The position numbers and the translations under genes are program-made. A stretch of 64,000 bases of DNA from contig NZ_JAOQJC010000025.1 of NCBI RefSeq assembly GCF_025567625.1, forward strand, positions 1 through 64,000, in the 5' to 3' direction. The notes beneath the pieces were generated by a model that was not told where the DNA came from, searched no databases, and saw only the letters and a list, made by a program, of their open reading frames with translations. Origin of the DNA: Paenibacillus sp. J5C2022 (lineage in GTDB: Bacteria; Bacillota; Bacilli; Paenibacillales; Paenibacillaceae). Positions 52,125-60,901 of the stretch are shown in pieces (position 1 is the stretch's first letter; every line of letters begins with the position of its first letter).

Positions 52125-55057
52125 TCCTCATCCCTCCATGCCGGTTTTTGCAGCGAAGGAATGGATAGCGGGTGGATCATTTCCCCGTTGTTGCCGCGCA
52201 AACTGAACTCATGCTGCTTTCGAGTCATTTCTCGATTAATTTCTGTATACGCTTGTTCCAATGCCTCTCTGGCGTTCACATTCTGAGTGATGACCTTATT
52301 CCATGCAAAGTCCATTTGCCTGGCTGTAAAATAACCGCCCGGAACTTGAGGCGCTTCTCTGAACCATGCCAGTTGATCCAGCACGACCTCCAAATGATCA
52401 GACGACCAGGATAGATTGGGCAATGCATCCTGATTGGCGGTATTCCATAATGCTTCCGGTCCAAGACTTGCCTCAAGCTCATTGCCAAATCGCTCTTGAA
52501 CATCAGCGGACACCCACCACTTAAGAAATCTCCATGCATCCTCTTTCCTTTGCGTTTTGTTATAGATGACTCCCGCTTGCATCGCTCCGCCCGACCATCT
52601 TTGTATTTCTCCATGCTCATCGGCAACTCCGGGAATTAATTTAATTTCCCACTTTTTGGCCAGTTCAGGAGCCGCGTATAAAACCTGCAGATACGTATTA
52701 AAATCAACAATGCCAATAGGCAGCGTTCCCAGCCTGAAATGACTATAGAAGCTTGGCACTTCCTTCGGCAATTGATACAACGTGAACATCTCTACCCATT
52801 GCTCAAAGCCTCTAAGCGCCTCTTCACTATTCAATACCGACTCCATCCCGTTATCCCCATACAGCTCCCCGCCATTCTGATAAATAAACATCTGGTAATC
52901 TTTCGGGGGGACAAACATGTCATAGCCATTTTGCTGCAAGGTTGGCAACAGACTTTTTAAATCCGACCATGTTTCTGGCGCGCTTATACCAAGCTGATGA
53001 AAGATATCTGTTCGATACATCATGATTTGAAATCCCTGAACTTCAGGCAGAGCATATTCCTTGCCATCGTAGTGGAATACTCTCAGTGCATTAGGCAGAA
53101 ACTGTGCGGCAACCTCTTCGTAATCAGAAAATTGGGACAAATCCTCTAATGCTCCTCTGATTGCAAAATCCACCGGCATCGCTTGATCAACTCCCAGCGC
53201 AACATCAGGGAAAGAATCCGACAGATTCCCCAAAATAAACAACTGCGGATCGGGGACGATATTGACATTGACCGGGATACCTGTATCCCGTGTGAAGCTT
53301 TCATCCGCCATTTGTTGAATAAGGTTCACATAGTCGCGACCACGATTGACCCAGACATGAAGAGCATTTGGATCTTTTCTCCGAAAATCGTAATCAATTG
53401 TGAATGTTTGGTAGAAACTCTTTGCGAAACTTCCTATACTTCCCCAAAAATCAGGTTTTGATTTCGGCAATACCGCTTCGGGTTCGGCCACCCATATATA
53501 ATCCAGCATTAATGGCTGATCCAACAATCGAAATGCCCAATTCGATAGATTGTTTTGAACGGATCGAAAAATAGGAAGACTGGATGCAATTTTACGCGGC
53601 TTGCCAAGAAGGCGTTCAATATCATCCGCACCTGATAAAAAAGCATTCTCCGTATCCGATTTTCCACTCGTAACGGTTGCCATATAGGAGGCCAACTCTC
53701 TCAGTTGTTCAGAGATATCGGTCATTCTATCCGTTAAATCCGGAATATACTTCTCCAATTGCCAATCACGATTCGTATCTAAATTGCCCGCTTCATATCC
53801 GAAATTGCCAGTAACTCGACGAATTTGTTGTTCCAAATCGCCAATTTTCTGCAGATTGGATACGATACCGCTGTATACAGGCACAATCGGACTTGCGTTT
53901 ACCGTCATTCTAATAATATGCTTGCCTTGATTAAGCGGGATCAGCAGCTCATTGTTTTCATGATCCGTTAAGCTTTTTGTGTCCCATTGCCATGAAGTAT
54001 TATAGGGAAATGCAACCTCTTTCATTTCATCAAACAACAGCTTGCCGTCAACAGTAATTGTTCGATAAGAAAAGGAATTGTTTAAATAGGCCTGCAAATA
54101 CTTAAAACCTAGTGTGTAGTATCCGTCCTTCGGAACTTCAACTTCCCACTCGATCCACTCTCCAGCTTTACGGAACATTTCACCGCCGATTACATTATAG
54201 ATATTTCTTCCTTCTGTTTGCGGCGATACGAGCGGGGCATCAATGGACTGCAAGCTAATCGCCGTATTCGACTTACGATAAACTTGCTCAGCTTCAACAA
54301 TTTGATACCAACCCGCTTCATGCTTTGACTCAGCTGGCCTATCAGGCTTAGCTTCCTTATAAGAAACGGCGGTCTCAGGAGGGGCAATATATACTTGTTC
54401 AATTTTCACTGCTTCACGAACATGGAGCAACCGTATCGTACGTTTGCCTTCCGTCAAGTAAAACCGCAACGGCTCTGAGGAGGCTTCATAGTCCGTAAGC
54501 CTTGCATCAATGGATTCAAGAACGGACACGGATTGCGGCCGTCGATCGTTACCATGGCTATCCTTCTCGAAAGGATATTGACTATGCTTGAATTGACGTT
54601 TTAAAGGCAATCTCTCTGCTTCCTCGAAAGGATAGCTGCCATCAATTTGCACGCCCCGTAATATATCGTTCATCTTTTGATCAACGGCAGCATACAGAAA
54701 CCCTATATTGTAGAAACCCGATTTTTCAACCTCGAACTCCCATTCCATCCATCCATCCACTTCATTCCAGATAATGGATGTACCTCTCTCATTTTGCTCC
54801 GCCATATCGCCATGCGATACAGCGCTAAACGCATTGCCATTCAGACGGATAATCGGTGTATCCGATGGAACATCAGTTGCTCCGGCGGCGTAAGCATTCG
54901 TTATTCTAGCGCGATAAGCGTTTTCTCTTCCCTCCAGTCTAACCATATCATTGTGGCTGAACTGTTTTTCCTCTTCTGTTTGCGCTGAAATGTAGAACGG
55001 CAGTCCGCACAAGAGCAGACTCAGGGCAGCAACGATCAGCCTGCGGCCATTCAGCAT
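52121..55057 (-). CDS. Large solute-binding protein fused to two carbohydrate-binding-like domains
   Basis: Secreted protein of 978 residues. After a signal peptide (likely cut after ISA; the Cys at 17 is a poor lipobox) come two beta-sandwich, CBM6/35-like modules (about 35-235 and 250-405, each with a GxWIEWEVEV-type strand), a helical linker (about 405-520) and a type-1 extracellular solute-binding domain (about 570-970: VWVNRGRDYVNLIQQMAD, VQGFQIMMYRTDIF). Normal binding proteins have about 430-550 residues. The fusion implies binding of a polymer or surface glycan beside uptake of its products. It overlaps the ATPase gene by 7 bp. Confidence 0.87.
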   Translation of the reverse strand: MLNGRRLIVAALSLLLCGLPFYISAQTEEEKQFSHNDMVRLEGRENAYRARITNAYAAGATDVPSDTPIIRLNGNAFSAVSHGDMAEQNERGTSIIWNEVDGWMEWEFEVEKSGFYNIGFLYAAVDQKMNDILRGVQIDGSYPFEEAERLPLKRQFKHSQYPFEKDSHGNDRRPQSVSVLESIDARLTDYEASSEPLRFYLTEGKRTIRLLHVREAVKIEQVYIAPPETAVSYKEAKPDRPAESKHEAGWYQIVEAEQVYRKSNTAISLQSIDAPLVSPQTEGRNIYNVIGGEMFRKAGEWIEWEVEVPKDGYYTLGFKYLQAYLNNSFSYRTITVDGKLLFDEMKEVAFPYNTSWQWDTKSLTDHENNELLIPLNQGKHIIRMTVNASPIVPVYSGIVSNLQKIGDLEQQIRRVTGNFGYEAGNLDTNRDWQLEKYIPDLTDRMTDISEQLRELASYMATVTSGKSDTENAFLSGADDIERLLGKPRKIASSLPIFRSVQNNLSNWAFRLLDQPLMLDYIWVAEPEAVLPKSKPDFWGSIGSFAKSFYQTFTIDYDFRRKDPNALHVWVNRGRDYVNLIQQMADESFTRDTGIPVNVNIVPDPQLFILGNLSDSFPDVALGVDQAMPVDFAIRGALEDLSQFSDYEEVAAQFLPNALRVFHYDGKEYALPEVQGFQIMMYRTDIFHQLGISAPETWSDLKSLLPTLQQNGYDMFVPPKDYQMFIYQNGGELYGDNGMESVLNSEEALRGFEQWVEMFTLYQLPKEVPSFYSHFRLGTLPIGIVDFNTYLQVLYAAPELAKKWEIKLIPGVADEHGEIQRWSGGAMQAGVIYNKTQRKEDAWRFLKWWVSADVQERFGNELEASLGPEALWNTANQDALPNLSWSSDHLEVVLDQLAWFREAPQVPGGYFTARQMDFAWNKVITQNVNAREALEQAYTEINREMTRKQHEFSLRGNNGEMIHPLSIPSLQKPAWRDEE

Positions 55058-56169
55058 AACAACTCCTCCGTCCCGCTATCGAAGAATAGCAAGCTTTCCC
55101 CTTCGAGCCCAACGTGGACTTCCTGACCTTCTTCAAATCGTATTCGGGGGCTGACTCTGGCTACAAGCCGATGTTCTTTATTATGCAAATACAAGTAGGT
55201 ATCTGAACCGAGCAATTCTTTCATCTCAACTGTGCTCTTGTATTGCATGCCAATAAATTCGTCTTCGGCGAACGCACTTGCTTTGCATACAATATCCTCG
55301 GCACGAACTCCCAGCACAACCTGTTTGTTCATGTATCCTTTGTCCAAGAGGATGCCAGCTTTTTCGGCCGGAATATGAAGACCGTATCTGCGAGTATCGA
55401 ATATGACTTTTGCTTCGTCCCCTTTAATTCTGCCATGCACGAAATTGATGGGAGGCGAGCCTATAAAGCTGGCCACAAACATATTTGCAGGCCGATTATA
55501 AATATTTTCCGGTGTGTCCGCCTGCAGGATCTTGCCGCTGCGCATCACTACAATTTTCGTTCCCATCGTCATCGCTTCAATCTGGTCATGAGTCACATAT
55601 ATAAATGTTCTGCCTAATTTCCGATACAGCTTGCCTATTTCTTCACGCATTTGCACGCGAAGCTTCGCATCCAGATTGGAAAGCGGCTCGTCCATCAGAA
55701 ACACTTCGGGCTCTCGAACAATTGCTCTGCCAAGCGCAACTCTTTGCCGTTGTCCGCCTGATAGTTGCCGCGGCTGCTTGGACAGAAAAGGCTCAATATC
55801 CAATATGCGCGCCGCACGTACTACTCGTTCCTGAATTTCAGCTTTGGGCAGCTTGCGAAGACGCAAACCGAAAGCTATATTTTCAAATACACTCATATGC
55901 GGGTAAAGAGCATAATTTTGAAACACCATTGCAATGTTGCGATCCTTGGAAGAAACATCATTCACTCTCTTGCCGTCTATTAAAATATCTCCTTCTGTGG
56001 CATCCTCCAGCCCGGCAAGCATACGCAGCAGTGTCGACTTGCCACATCCGGAAGGACCAACAAGCACAAGAAATTGTCCGCTCTCCGCTTCCAAATTAAA
56101 ATTCTCAATGGTATCCTGCCGTTCACCGGCATATCGTTTTTTCACATTTGAAAACGTTACTCTGGCCAC
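55051..56169 (-). CDS. Sugar ABC transporter ATP-binding protein (MsmX/UgpC type)
   Basis: ATPase of 372 residues with Walker A GPSGCGKST, Q-loop VFQNYALYPHMS, signature LSGGQRQR, Walker B VFLMDEP, switch His in YVTHDQIEA and a C-terminal TOBE/OB region. The start is GTG with GGAGGTG upstream. It is the only ATPase in the island, so it must serve both permease pairs unless a distant MsmX does. Confidence 0.93.
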   Translation of the reverse strand: MARVTFSNVKKRYAGERQDTIENFNLEAESGQFLVLVGPSGCGKSTLLRMLAGLEDATEGDILIDGKRVNDVSSKDRNIAMVFQNYALYPHMSVFENIAFGLRLRKLPKAEIQERVVRAARILDIEPFLSKQPRQLSGGQRQRVALGRAIVREPEVFLMDEPLSNLDAKLRVQMREEIGKLYRKLGRTFIYVTHDQIEAMTMGTKIVVMRSGKILQADTPENIYNRPANMFVASFIGSPPINFVHGRIKGDEAKVIFDTRRYGLHIPAEKAGILLDKGYMNKQVVLGVRAEDIVCKASAFAEDEFIGMQYKSTVEMKELLGSDTYLYLHNKEHRLVARVSPRIRFEEGQEVHVGLEGESLLFFDSGTEELLC

Positions 56170-56205
56170 TCCCGCACCTCCGTATGATTTAAAAAGTTGA
56201 AAACA

Positions 56206-56231
56206 ATCTAAGCTGCTTGCGCAGCCTAGAT
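56206..56231 (-). terminator. Intra-operon hairpin after the first binding-protein gene
   Basis: ATCTA.GCTGC pairs with GCAGC.TAGAT around a 4-base loop. The minus strand then reads TGTTTTC, a poor T tract. Such partial terminators often keep binding-protein mRNA above that of downstream genes. Confidence 0.45.
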
Positions 56232-56250
56232 CGTTTAAGATTTGTGCATA

Positions 56251-57657
56251 TTATTGGAGTGAATCCAGCTTTTCTTTCAGCTTTCTATTAAACTCCTCGA
56301 TCCGGGGCGGATAATAATCATATGCACTCTTCTCTTGCTGATAGACCTCAGTCCTCATATCAAGCGTGATCTTGTCGAATTCAGCTCCTTCGTACATCTC
56401 AAGCACAGGATCGAACTGTACGATTTCTGCTGATAAATTAAGAGCTTCTTTGTTTAACCCTTCATACACGGCAACATTGTTGAAATACTCAACAATCTCG
56501 GGATCGTCTGAATTGGGGAAAGTCCCTCCGATATCCATCAGAATCTTTTGGCCTTCCTTGGTGGCGGCCCAGAACTTCAAAAATTCCCAAACCATTTCCT
56601 TATGCTTTGTGGCCTTTGCCATAAACATGCCGCTATTCCAACCGAAAGTAACTTGCTTGGCTGTTCCTCTAGGCAATGGAGCAACATCCCATTCAAATGG
56701 CAATGTCTTAAACCCTGGTATTACAGGAGATATCGTATAGGTGAACAGCGCCTGTCCGTTTTGCCACAGCGTTTCCGGCTGTACTCCTGCCGCCTCGCTT
56801 CTCGCATAATTCAACAGCACATTGTCTTTAATCATCAGATCCTGAAAAAATTGCAAATCATCCAACACTTCAGGAACGGACCCATCCGCCAGATTTTTAG
56901 TTAAATCTTCATTAAATCCCCACAGACGCGGTGCCGATCCATTGGCCACAGGCATAACATTGGAAGCCTGCATAAACCAAAGTGAATTGTTAAGTCCCCA
57001 ATGCTTGGCCTCAGGGTCTGTCGCCTTAATGGCCATTTCTCTGAAATCATCCCAAGTCCAATCATGCTTTGGCTCTTCCAGACCATATTGCTTCAACAGC
57101 TCTTTGTTGTAGAACATTAACATGACATCATTGCCGCGTGACAATCCCCATTGCTTCCCGTCCATCTGAAAGGTTTCGTTTATACCGGGTTTGAATGGAT
57201 ACGCCTTAAATTCCTCATCTTTCTCTATATAAGGCGTTAAATCCTCAATAAGATTATGTTCAATGAGATCCGTCATCGCCGGATGCCAGAAAGCATCTAT
57301 CGGATTGCCTGCGGCAATGGCTTCCGTAATGATCTGAATGCCTCCCTCTGCAGTGCCAGGATGGCCGATATACTCAAAGGTGACATTAGGATGAAGCTTT
57401 GTGAATGCCTCGCCAATTTTTTGGAAGTCAGTCACTTCCGGCAACCACCAGGCAAATCGAAGTGTAATCTTGTCATCAGATTCTACAGACGTTGTCACCT
57501 CTGGTTCTTTGCTAGGATTATTGATTTTGTTATCGCTTTCATTATTGTTTGATTTTGGAGTGTTTTCTGAGTTAGAGCTGCATGCCGTTGCAACCACCAA
57601 CATCACTACTAACAATGCCGCCATAAACAACTGAAACATTTCTTTGTTACGATTCAT
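56251..57657 (-). CDS. Sugar ABC transporter substrate-binding lipoprotein
   Basis: Lipoprotein of 468 residues: lipobox VATAC, an Asn/Ser/Lys linker, then a type-1 solute-binding fold (ITLRFAWWLPEVTDFQ, AKQVTFGWNSGMFMAK). It captures an oligosaccharide or similar ligand. A strong GGGGGGAAGG site precedes the ATG. It is the first gene after a 139-bp gap that carries direct repeats, so it probably opens the transporter operon. Confidence 0.92.
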   Translation of the reverse strand: MNRNKEMFQLFMAALLVVMLVVATACSSNSENTPKSNNNESDNKINNPSKEPEVTTSVESDDKITLRFAWWLPEVTDFQKIGEAFTKLHPNVTFEYIGHPGTAEGGIQIITEAIAAGNPIDAFWHPAMTDLIEHNLIEDLTPYIEKDEEFKAYPFKPGINETFQMDGKQWGLSRGNDVMLMFYNKELLKQYGLEEPKHDWTWDDFREMAIKATDPEAKHWGLNNSLWFMQASNVMPVANGSAPRLWGFNEDLTKNLADGSVPEVLDDLQFFQDLMIKDNVLLNYARSEAAGVQPETLWQNGQALFTYTISPVIPGFKTLPFEWDVAPLPRGTAKQVTFGWNSGMFMAKATKHKEMVWEFLKFWAATKEGQKILMDIGGTFPNSDDPEIVEYFNNVAVYEGLNKEALNLSAEIVQFDPVLEMYEGAEFDKITLDMRTEVYQQEKSAYDYYPPRIEEFNRKLKEKLDSLQ

Positions 57658-57736
57658 TTACCTTCCCCCCTAGTTTTTTAAGCATACTTGGCTTATAAAG
57701 AAATGGTATCCTAAAAAACCAATTTATTCATCAATT

Positions 57737-57768
57737 AAAAGGACAGCATATCGGTCAAAAAGGACAGC
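57737..57768 (-). promoter_or_regulatory. Direct repeats, candidate AraC-family operator
   Basis: AAAAGGACAGC and AAAAAGGACAGC: the GGACAGC halves start at 57741 and 57762, 21 bp (two helical turns) apart, about 80-110 bp before the binding-protein start. Direct half-sites with that spacing suit AraC-family activators. Confidence 0.45.
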
Positions 57769-57796
57769 TTTTTGAAAAAAAATTCACCCCTTCCCA

Positions 57797-58807
57797 CTAC
57801 TCATTCCGATCTTTTGGCACAGTAACCCGATACGCTCCAAAATCACTAAAAGAGCTGCTCATTGAAACCTGATCTCCTTCTTCTCGAAATGTTTCTTGCA
57901 TGATGCCTATAGCCGTAAGTTTATAATCGGCAGGGTTCAGGGATAAATGTGTCGAGTGGGCTTTATTAATATCCGTTACAATATTTAATAAATTATCTTT
58001 TGTCATAACTGCACGGTAAAGCTTCCATCCTTTCCAAGTTTGATTCGTCCATTCCCCTGAGTCCGACGCCGGGGTTAAGTACCTTGTTCCTCCAAAAAAG
58101 GTTGAAGCAAAGCTAACGCCTGTATCATGCAGCACTGCTTCTACAGGTGTCATTTGACGGTGGTCAAAAATATTCATGACTACAGCAATCGCATGCGGAA
58201 TAGTATGATCATGCAAATAAATAACATAGCTTAATTGGCCGACAGGTTTCTGCTCATTCTTATTGATATCCCATAATTCAAAATAAGGAAGCTGCAAATT
58301 AGCCTGCAGCTGCAGTTCACTCCCCTCTTCAGCCCAAGGGAATGCAGGTTCAGAAAACTCGTAGGCGTAAATTGTGTTGGGGCCGCCCCCAACGACAGGT
58401 TTCCAGGTTGTATCCCAACTATTCATATGAATGCCGCCGCTTTTACAATGCAACTGATATACCGAGGAAGCGGATGATGCGTCATCAAACTTTCCAAGCT
58501 GCCACTTTTCATATGGTTCGGGAGGTTTAAATCCAGTATGAATACTAGCGTCATAATGGACTGGCAAGCTTACTGCGTTTCCTGGAGCTGAGCTGTTGTC
58601 CTGATGCCTGACAATCATATAAAAAGTATCTTTCGGGGTAGGTTCAGCATCGACAAAAAATCTGCCGTCCAAGTCATTGATACATTCAGGAGATGCAATT
58701 GCTTCAATGCCATCATTGCTTTCTTTAAGATTAGAAGCGTTCCCACAACTGGTAATAACCATAATGATTACTAAATAAATTCCGCAAAGCGGGATACCTC
58801 TTTTCAT
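57797..58807 (-). CDS. Lipoprotein of unknown function
   Basis: Protein of 336 residues from the start at 58807, with lipobox VITSC. I do not recognise the domain. The mature part is rich in beta-strand and aromatic residues (GGIHMNSWDTTWKPV, GGTRYLTPASDSGEWTNQTW), as in a carbohydrate-binding or jelly-roll fold. The ATG at 58807 has AAAGGATG upstream; the longer frame to 58864 adds residues without a signal. It sits between the GH172 genes and the binding-protein gene. Confidence 0.8.
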   Translation of the reverse strand: MKRGIPLCGIYLVIIMVITSCGNASNLKESNDGIEAIASPECINDLDGRFFVDAEPTPKDTFYMIVRHQDNSSAPGNAVSLPVHYDASIHTGFKPPEPYEKWQLGKFDDASSASSVYQLHCKSGGIHMNSWDTTWKPVVGGGPNTIYAYEFSEPAFPWAEEGSELQLQANLQLPYFELWDINKNEQKPVGQLSYVIYLHDHTIPHAIAVVMNIFDHRQMTPVEAVLHDTGVSFASTFFGGTRYLTPASDSGEWTNQTWKGWKLYRAVMTKDNLLNIVTDINKAHSTHLSLNPADYKLTAIGIMQETFREEGDQVSMSSSFSDFGAYRVTVPKDRNE

Positions 58808-58867
58808 ATAGCATGTCACATCCTTTCCATGTGATAGCAAGCAACGACCTGCTTGGAAGATCATCTC

Positions 58868-59980
58868 CTACTGTTCGTGTCCCCATAGCAGCCCTTTGCC
58901 TTTCGACTCCCGCCATGCATGACGCCAGCGATGCATTTGTGCGATATCGATCGGAGGCATGTTTTGTCTTTGCTCACGCGGTGCGATTTCCGGAAACTTC
59001 TTATGAACCTCCAATTGATACCAGTAAGCAACCGAAGCGATATCCAGTGTTAGTCCGTTAGCATGTCCGTGCTCGATGCTCGCTCGCAAAGATTTTTCAA
59101 AATATATAGGGTCCTCCATGAAATAACGATAGCAATGTGTGCGTCCCATCCAGCCCATATGTTCATTCACTCTGGCTATGCCGTAATAGGGATGCTGATA
59201 GTTTTCCTTCGGGCACCAGGCCGTATTGAAGAAATCCTCTGTTCCTGTACCATGTAAGGAGCCTGGCCATGCTTCACCGTCTATCAGAAACATATCGTCT
59301 CCTTCGCCATACCACATGGGGCCCGGATTATCGACGAAATAATGGATGCCGACCAATTTCCCCTCACCCTCAATTTCTGCAAACAAATAATTGTCCTTAT
59401 CAGAAGGATTCAAAAACTCCGGCCCGAGCGTCCCCCATTCATTCTCTATATCATGTACAGGAGCAGTCACTTTTCTATTCCACCACGCATGAAAACGACC
59501 GGCATTCTCGGGTATAGAAGCATGCTCCTCATAATCCACATAATAATAAAAACGATGCAGGGGAATATCGGAATCGTTTTCAATCGTTATTTTCGCGCCT
59601 TTACTGAAGGGCATGGGAAAATAGCAGTTTAACGCATTCCCGCCCGCCGGCGCCGCAGATAGCGGGATTGTCATATAATTATATTTCTCTCCCCAGCCCT
59701 GTCCGAAAAAGTCGCCGATTGGCGCCTCGACACTGGGATGCTCGGAACCATCCCAATACATTCGAATGATTGCATTCCTCCGAAGCATCGGATCATCGCT
59801 GGCCATTGTCATCCATATATGTTTGACAATTCCCGCGCCTTCCATTTCAGCGATCGTTTTAACAGCGTTCGCCTCGATTTCCGTATAATCGTTATTGCCT
59901 CCTGTACGATCATAACTTGAAATTCGTTTGGATTTGATTCCCTTCTCTACACGATATAACTGATTTAGTCCATTCATCAT
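58868..59980 (-). CDS. DUF2961 (GH172 family) protein, complete copy
   Basis: Cytosolic protein of 370 residues without a signal peptide. DUF2961 corresponds to GH172, whose characterised members act on difructose anhydride and D-arabinan-type furanosides. Conserved features include GGNNDYTEIEA, GIVKHIWMTM, APIGDFFGQG, the acidic motif GTGTEDFF (Glu248) and EDPIYFEKSLRASIEHGH. The substrate is unknown. It lies 18 bp after a shorter paralogue. Confidence 0.88.
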   Translation of the reverse strand: MMNGLNQLYRVEKGIKSKRISSYDRTGGNNDYTEIEANAVKTIAEMEGAGIVKHIWMTMASDDPMLRRNAIIRMYWDGSEHPSVEAPIGDFFGQGWGEKYNYMTIPLSAAPAGGNALNCYFPMPFSKGAKITIENDSDIPLHRFYYYVDYEEHASIPENAGRFHAWWNRKVTAPVHDIENEWGTLGPEFLNPSDKDNYLFAEIEGEGKLVGIHYFVDNPGPMWYGEGDDMFLIDGEAWPGSLHGTGTEDFFNTAWCPKENYQHPYYGIARVNEHMGWMGRTHCYRYFMEDPIYFEKSLRASIEHGHANGLTLDIASVAYWYQLEVHKKFPEIAPREQRQNMPPIDIAQMHRWRHAWRESKGKGLLWGHEQ

Positions 59981-59998
59981 TTCACTCGCACCCTCTCA

Positions 59999-60895
59999 TT
60001 ACTTTTGAACACACAATTGATACCAGTAGGCTACAGAGGCAATATCCAATGTCGGCATCGCAGCATGCCCCCGTTCGATACTGGCACGCAATGACTTCTC
60101 AAAATAAATAGGATCTTCAATGAAATAGCGATAACCATGCGTACGCCCCACCTGGCCCATATGTTCATTTCCTCTTGCCAGACCGTAATAGGGATGCTGA
60201 CAGTTCCCCTTCGTACTCCAGGCTGTATTAAATGCCGACCATCGCTCGCCATCAATGAAAACTTCAATCGCTCCTTCTCCATGCCATTCCGTTGAAGGAT
60301 TATCAATAAAGCAGTGAATGCCTGCGAGCTTTCCTTGCCCTTCAATAGCTGCAAACAAGTAATTCCCATTATCGCTAGTGGTTCCCCCTCTATTCCACCA
60401 TGCATGGAAACGACCGGCATTTTCCGGTATAGAAGCATGCACCTCATAATCCACATAGTAAAAAAACTGGGAGATCGGGCAATCAGAAGCGTTCTCAATG
60501 ACTATTTTCGCTCCATTGGCATAAGGCATGGGAAAATAACAATTTAACGCATTTCCTTCCGCAGGAGCGGCGGAAAGAGGTGTTGTCATGCAGTTGTACT
60601 TCTCTCCCCAGCCTTGGCCGAAGAAATCGCCGATAGGTGCCGCTACGCTGGGATGCTCCGAGTCATCCCAATACATTTTTATCGCTGCATTCCTTCTGAT
60701 CATGAGGTCCTCGCAAGACATCGTGATCCAGATATGCTTAATGACTCCCGCTCCTTTCAAATGAGCGATATCATAAGAACTGTGCGCATCGATAGCTATA
60801 CAATCCATGCTGCCGCCGCTTTTCTCGTAGCTGGACATTCTCTTCGATCGAATTCCGCGATTTAGCAAGTAAAGTCGATTCACCTCTATGCTCAT
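59999..60895 (-). CDS. DUF2961 (GH172) paralogue lacking the GTGTED motif
   Basis: Protein of 298 residues that aligns closely with the downstream copy over its first 169 residues. Three things are missing: about 19 residues after HAWWNR, about 10 residues that include GTGTEDF, and the last 43 residues. Glu85 of the intact copy is Ala here. All gaps are in frame, so the gene is open but probably not catalytic in the normal way. AGGAATG precedes the ATG, which lies 6 bp after the GH106-like gene. Confidence 0.85.
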   Translation of the reverse strand: MSIEVNRLYLLNRGIRSKRMSSYEKSGGSMDCIAIDAHSSYDIAHLKGAGVIKHIWITMSCEDLMIRRNAAIKMYWDDSEHPSVAAPIGDFFGQGWGEKYNCMTTPLSAAPAEGNALNCYFPMPYANGAKIVIENASDCPISQFFYYVDYEVHASIPENAGRFHAWWNRGGTTSDNGNYLFAAIEGQGKLAGIHCFIDNPSTEWHGEGAIEVFIDGERWSAFNTAWSTKGNCQHPYYGLARGNEHMGQVGRTHGYRYFIEDPIYFEKSLRASIERGHAAMPTLDIASVAYWYQLCVQK

Positions 60896-60901
60896 CTGTA
60901 T

